Shown here one piece after another: positions 61,677 through 64,000 of a DNA stretch of 64,000 nucleotides. Position 1 is the stretch's first letter. Each line of letters begins with the position of its first letter. The notes beneath the pieces are model-generated. The model worked only from the letters and a program-made list of their open reading frames with translations, had not been told where the DNA came from and did no database searches. The stretch covers positions 1 through 64,000 of the forward strand of contig CAWEPQ010000010.1 of assembly GCA_963811055.1 (NCBI GenBank), read 5' to 3'. The stretch comes from JACVRW01 sp963811055. GTDB taxonomy: Bacteria > Actinomycetota > Thermoleophilia > Solirubrobacterales > Thermoleophilaceae. A program made the translations under genes and the position numbers.

Positions 61677-62834
61677 CAGCGCTACTCCACGCTGAAGGAA
61701 CGGGCACTCCATCCGTTCACGGCGCGCACCCACGAGAAGCTGCGGGCGCTCGAAGACGTGAGCTTCGAGGTGGGGAGGGAGAGTTCTTCGGGATCGTCGG
61801 GCGCAACGGCTCGGGGAAGAGCACGCTCCTCGAGTGCCTGGCCGGCATCTACGGGATCGACTCCGGGGAGATCTCCGTGGCCGGTCGCATCTCCCCCTTC
61901 ATCGAGCTCGGCGTGGGCTTCAACCCTGAGCTGACCGCCCGCGACAACGTCCTGATCAACGCGATCATGCTCGGCCTCACGCGCAACGAGGCCAAGCAGC
62001 GCTTCGACACGATCATGGACTTCGCCGAGCTGAACGAGTTCGTCGACCTTCCCCTCAAGAACTACTCGTCGGGCATGGCCGTGCGCCTGGGCTTCGCCGT
62101 GGCCATCGAGGTGGATGCGGAGATCCTGCTGGTGGACAAGGTGCTGGCCGTGGGCGACGTGTCGTTCCAGCAGAAGTGCTTCGACGAGTTCGACTCCATG
62201 CGCGCTCAGGGCCGGACCATCCTGTTCGTGACCCATGACATGGGCACGGTCGAGCGCTTCTGCGATCGCGCCATGCTCCTCGAGCGCGGCCGGGTGCACG
62301 CGATGGGCGACCCGGAGGAGATCTCCCAGCGCTACAGCGAGGTGAACTTCGGAGTGACGCCGGGTGCGGGCGGCATGCTCGAGGGGGCGGAGGCGCGCGT
62401 GCGGAGCGCGTGGTGCGAGGACGGCTCGGGCGAGCGGACACTGAGCTCCGCGCAGGGAGAGCGCTGCGCCGCGTGCTTCGAGATGGAGGTGCTGGAGCCG
62501 CTCGACCAGGCGGCGTTCAGCGTGACGTTCCGCAACGAGGCCCGTCACACCGTCTTCGTCGCGACCAGCGGCGCCGACGCGATCCCCGGTCCGTTCGACG
62601 CGGGTGAGCGCGTGACGGTGCGCTTGAGCTTCGAGAACTGGCTGGCACCGAACCGCTACACGCTACGCCCACGGTGTCGGAGTCCGGCCCGCCCCCCGGG
62701 CGGTGGTGGCCACGAGCGGACCGCCGCGCGTGATCGACGAACGCGCCGACATGGCCGCCCTTCTGGTGGAGGGGCCGAGCTGGACCGGCGGCGTGACGGA
62801 CCTGCCGAGCGAGTTGGAGATCAGCCGCGGATGA
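61626..62834 (+). CDS. Polysaccharide ABC exporter ATPase (Wzt/TagH type), two frameshifts, Walker B Glu replaced
   Basis: ATP-binding subunit of a Wzm/Wzt-type exporter, about 402 residues. GTG 61626 or 61650; GFRLPHQRYSTLKERALHPF, one shift near 61775, then GIVGRNGSGKSTLLECLAG (Walker A), PFIELGVGFNPELTARDNV, NYSSGMAVRLGFAVAIEV (signature), EILLVDKVLAVGDVSFQQKC (Walker B) and FVTHDMGTVERFC (H-loop). The catalytic glutamate after the Walker B aspartate is lysine here (V-D-K instead of V-D-E), which should stop hydrolysis if real. A C-terminal Wzt-like beta domain follows (about 250-400), with a shift near 62675. Overlaps the permease by four bases. Confidence 0.85.
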
Positions 62835-63675
62835 CCGGCAGCGAGCAGGCGGTCGTGGCCTCCTATCGCGGTCCGTCGGCCGTGGGCGACGACCTGCGCC
62901 GCTTCGTGAGCCTCACGTGGATGCTCGCCGTCACGGACTTCAAGCTCCGCTTCTTCGGCTCGGTGCTCGGCTACTTCTGGACGCTCATGCGGCCGCTGCT
63001 GCTGTTCGGGATCCTCTACTTCGTCTTCACCGAGGTGGTGAAGCTCGGCGAGGACGTCAAGCACTACCCGGTCTACCTGCTCTCCTCGATCGTCCTGTTC
63101 ACGTTCTTCTCGGAGACCACAAGCCGCGGGGTCACCGCGCTCGTGGAGCGCGAGAACCTGCTCCGCAAGGTGCGCTTCCCCGGCTCGTGATCCCGCTGTC
63201 GGTGGCCCTCCACTCCCTTTTCAACCTCGGCCTCAACCTGATCGTGGTGTTCACGTTCGTGCTCGCCTCGGGAATGGAGCCCATGCTCAGCTGGCTCGAG
63301 CTGATCCCGCTGGTGGCGCTCCTCGTGCTCTTCGCCACCGGCGTGGCCACAGGGCTGTCGGCGCTCTATGTCCGCTACCGCGACATGCAGCCGATCTGGG
63401 AGGTGGCGCTGCAGATCCTCTTCTACGCGTCGCCGATCATCTACGTCGCGACGTTCCTGCCGAACAACATCGAGCGGGAGGCGATGGCCAACCCACTCTC
63501 CGCCATCTTCACCCAGGTGCGGCACGCTGTGATCGACCCCGACGCACCCACCGCGGCCACCGTGATCGGCGGCACGTGGCGGTTGATCCTCCCACTGGGC
63601 GTGATCGCGCTGACGTTCGTGGTCGGGCTCTGGATCTTCACGCGCGAAGCCCCGCGGATCGCGGAGGACCTGTGA
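62831..63675 (+). CDS. Polysaccharide ABC exporter permease (Wzm/TagG type), one frameshift
   Basis: ABC-2 type membrane subunit, about 281 residues, six helices. ATG 62831 overlaps the ATPase stop. Seen: FVSLTWMLAVTDFKLRFFGS and LGYFWTLMRPLLLFGILYFV (family opening), FTFFSETTSRGVTALVEREN, a shift near 63183, then PLSVALHSLFNLGLNLIVVF, LYVRYRDMQPIWEVALQILF and YASPIIYVATFLP. The break falls in a C4 run and is probably a base-calling error. Together with the ATPase it exports a lipid-linked polysaccharide. Confidence 0.88.
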
Positions 63676-63956
63676 GCGAGCAGGATCCGCTGCGCGCGCG
63701 CCTCGACGGGCTCGAGCGCGAGCACGCCGATCAGATCGCCCGGGCCCACGACGCGCTAGCGGCCGCGCAGGAGCGCAGCTACTGGCTCGACCGCTGGAAC
63801 CTCGACCTCAACGCCCTCATGGAGCGGCCCGGGGCCGGCCGCTTCCGCGCCGCCCTGCGCGGCGCCCGTGAGGTGGCCCGCCTGGCCAAGCGGGCACGGG
63901 TGCAGGTGGCCGGGGCTCCCGCCCGTATGCGCGCGGCCCGCGACGAGCCCGACTGA
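63672..63956 (+). CDS. Small coiled-coil protein in the glycan cluster, 94 aa
   Basis: GTG 63672 overlaps the permease stop (GTGA). The first 40 residues form a heptad-like coiled coil (LRARLDGLEREHADQIARAH, DALAAAQERSYWLDRWNLD), followed by a short basic helix. Similar stretches often precede glycosyltransferases in such clusters, where they sit at the membrane. The next gene starts within its stop codon (TGATG). No enzyme motif is visible. Confidence 0.65.
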   Translation: MSEQDPLRARLDGLEREHADQIARAHDALAAAQERSYWLDRWNLDLNALMERPGAGRFRAALRGAREVARLAKRARVQVAGAPARMRAARDEPD

Positions 63957-64000
63957 TGGCCACCGTCTCCGTGGTCATCCCCGTGAAGGACGGAGCCGAG
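63956..64000 (+). CDS. Family 2 glycosyltransferase, start only
   Basis: The first 15 residues, MATVSVVIPVKDGAE, are the opening strand of a GT-A family 2 glycosyltransferase. ATG overlaps the stop of the coiled-coil gene. The rest lies beyond the window. Confidence 0.75.
   Translation, partial: MATVSVVIPVKDGAE

Overview
The window is a high-GC (about 70%) bacterial chromosome segment with densely packed, often 4-base-overlapping genes and many GTG/TTG starts. This style, the c-di-AMP riboswitch in front of a cell-wall hydrolase, the NrdR/class II ribonucleotide reductase pair and the FolE2-type GTP cyclohydrolase point to Actinomycetota. A soil lineage such as Thermoleophilia/Solirubrobacterales is my tentative guess, from gene style and not from any search.

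Layout. 1-9 kb holds housekeeping and envelope genes: a GNAT end, the primary sigma factor (frameshifted), folE2 (several frameshifts), pgsA, small membrane proteins, a peptidoglycan hydrolase with its riboswitch, a secreted GH5 glycosidase and a TauE/SafE permease. 9.1-12.3 kb is a three-gene CoA operon (CitE-like lyase, MaoC hydratase, family III CoA transferase) whose composition matches mesaconyl-CoA or itaconyl-CoA chemistry. 12.4-15.4 kb is a signalling cluster (two receiver proteins, a kinase without a sensor, a winged-helix/Crp fusion). 15.5-31.2 kb is mainly catabolic and secreted: alkylsulfatase, GFA protein, EamA exporter, berberine-bridge-type oxidase with a phloroglucinol-hydrolase-like partner, tripeptidyl aminopeptidase, an NlpC/P60-like lipoprotein without its cysteine, a second GH5, tRNA-Thr, a PAS-EAL-SnoaL protein and a PQQ-type sugar dehydrogenase with PKD and discoidin domains. 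31.3-33.0 kb holds holB and tmk, followed by a sugar epimerase.

34-41 kb is a translationally coupled chemosensory operon: receptor, CheW, CheA-REC, CheB, CheR-TPR and a REC-GGDEF cyclase. It has the parts list of Pseudomonas Wsp systems, so its output is probably c-di-GMP and not a flagellar motor. Divergent from it lie nrdR and nrdJ, with an NrdR-box-like site upstream.

44.6-49.4 kb is an island of visibly lower GC (33/60 in one line I counted, against 44/60 in a line of nrdJ). It carries a large orphan protein with a PD-(D/E)XK-like patch, two small unknown proteins and two tandem 2-oxoglutarate/Fe(II) oxygenases that each need frame corrections. From 49.5 kb on come a HAD hydrolase, a YciF-type ferritin-like protein and then a surface-glycan cluster (51.7-64 kb): glycosidase-like protein, glycosyltransferases, sugar aminotransferase, acetyltransferase, several methyltransferases and a Wzm/Wzt-type ABC exporter.

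Quality warning. The stretch 47.9-63.2 kb is riddled with single-base frame shifts, has four in-frame TAG codons and two poly-A runs of 22 and 33 bases at gene junctions. By contrast 2.7-44.6 kb is almost clean. Most broken genes are probably sequencing or assembly damage; I reconstruct them by joining frames and say so in each entry.
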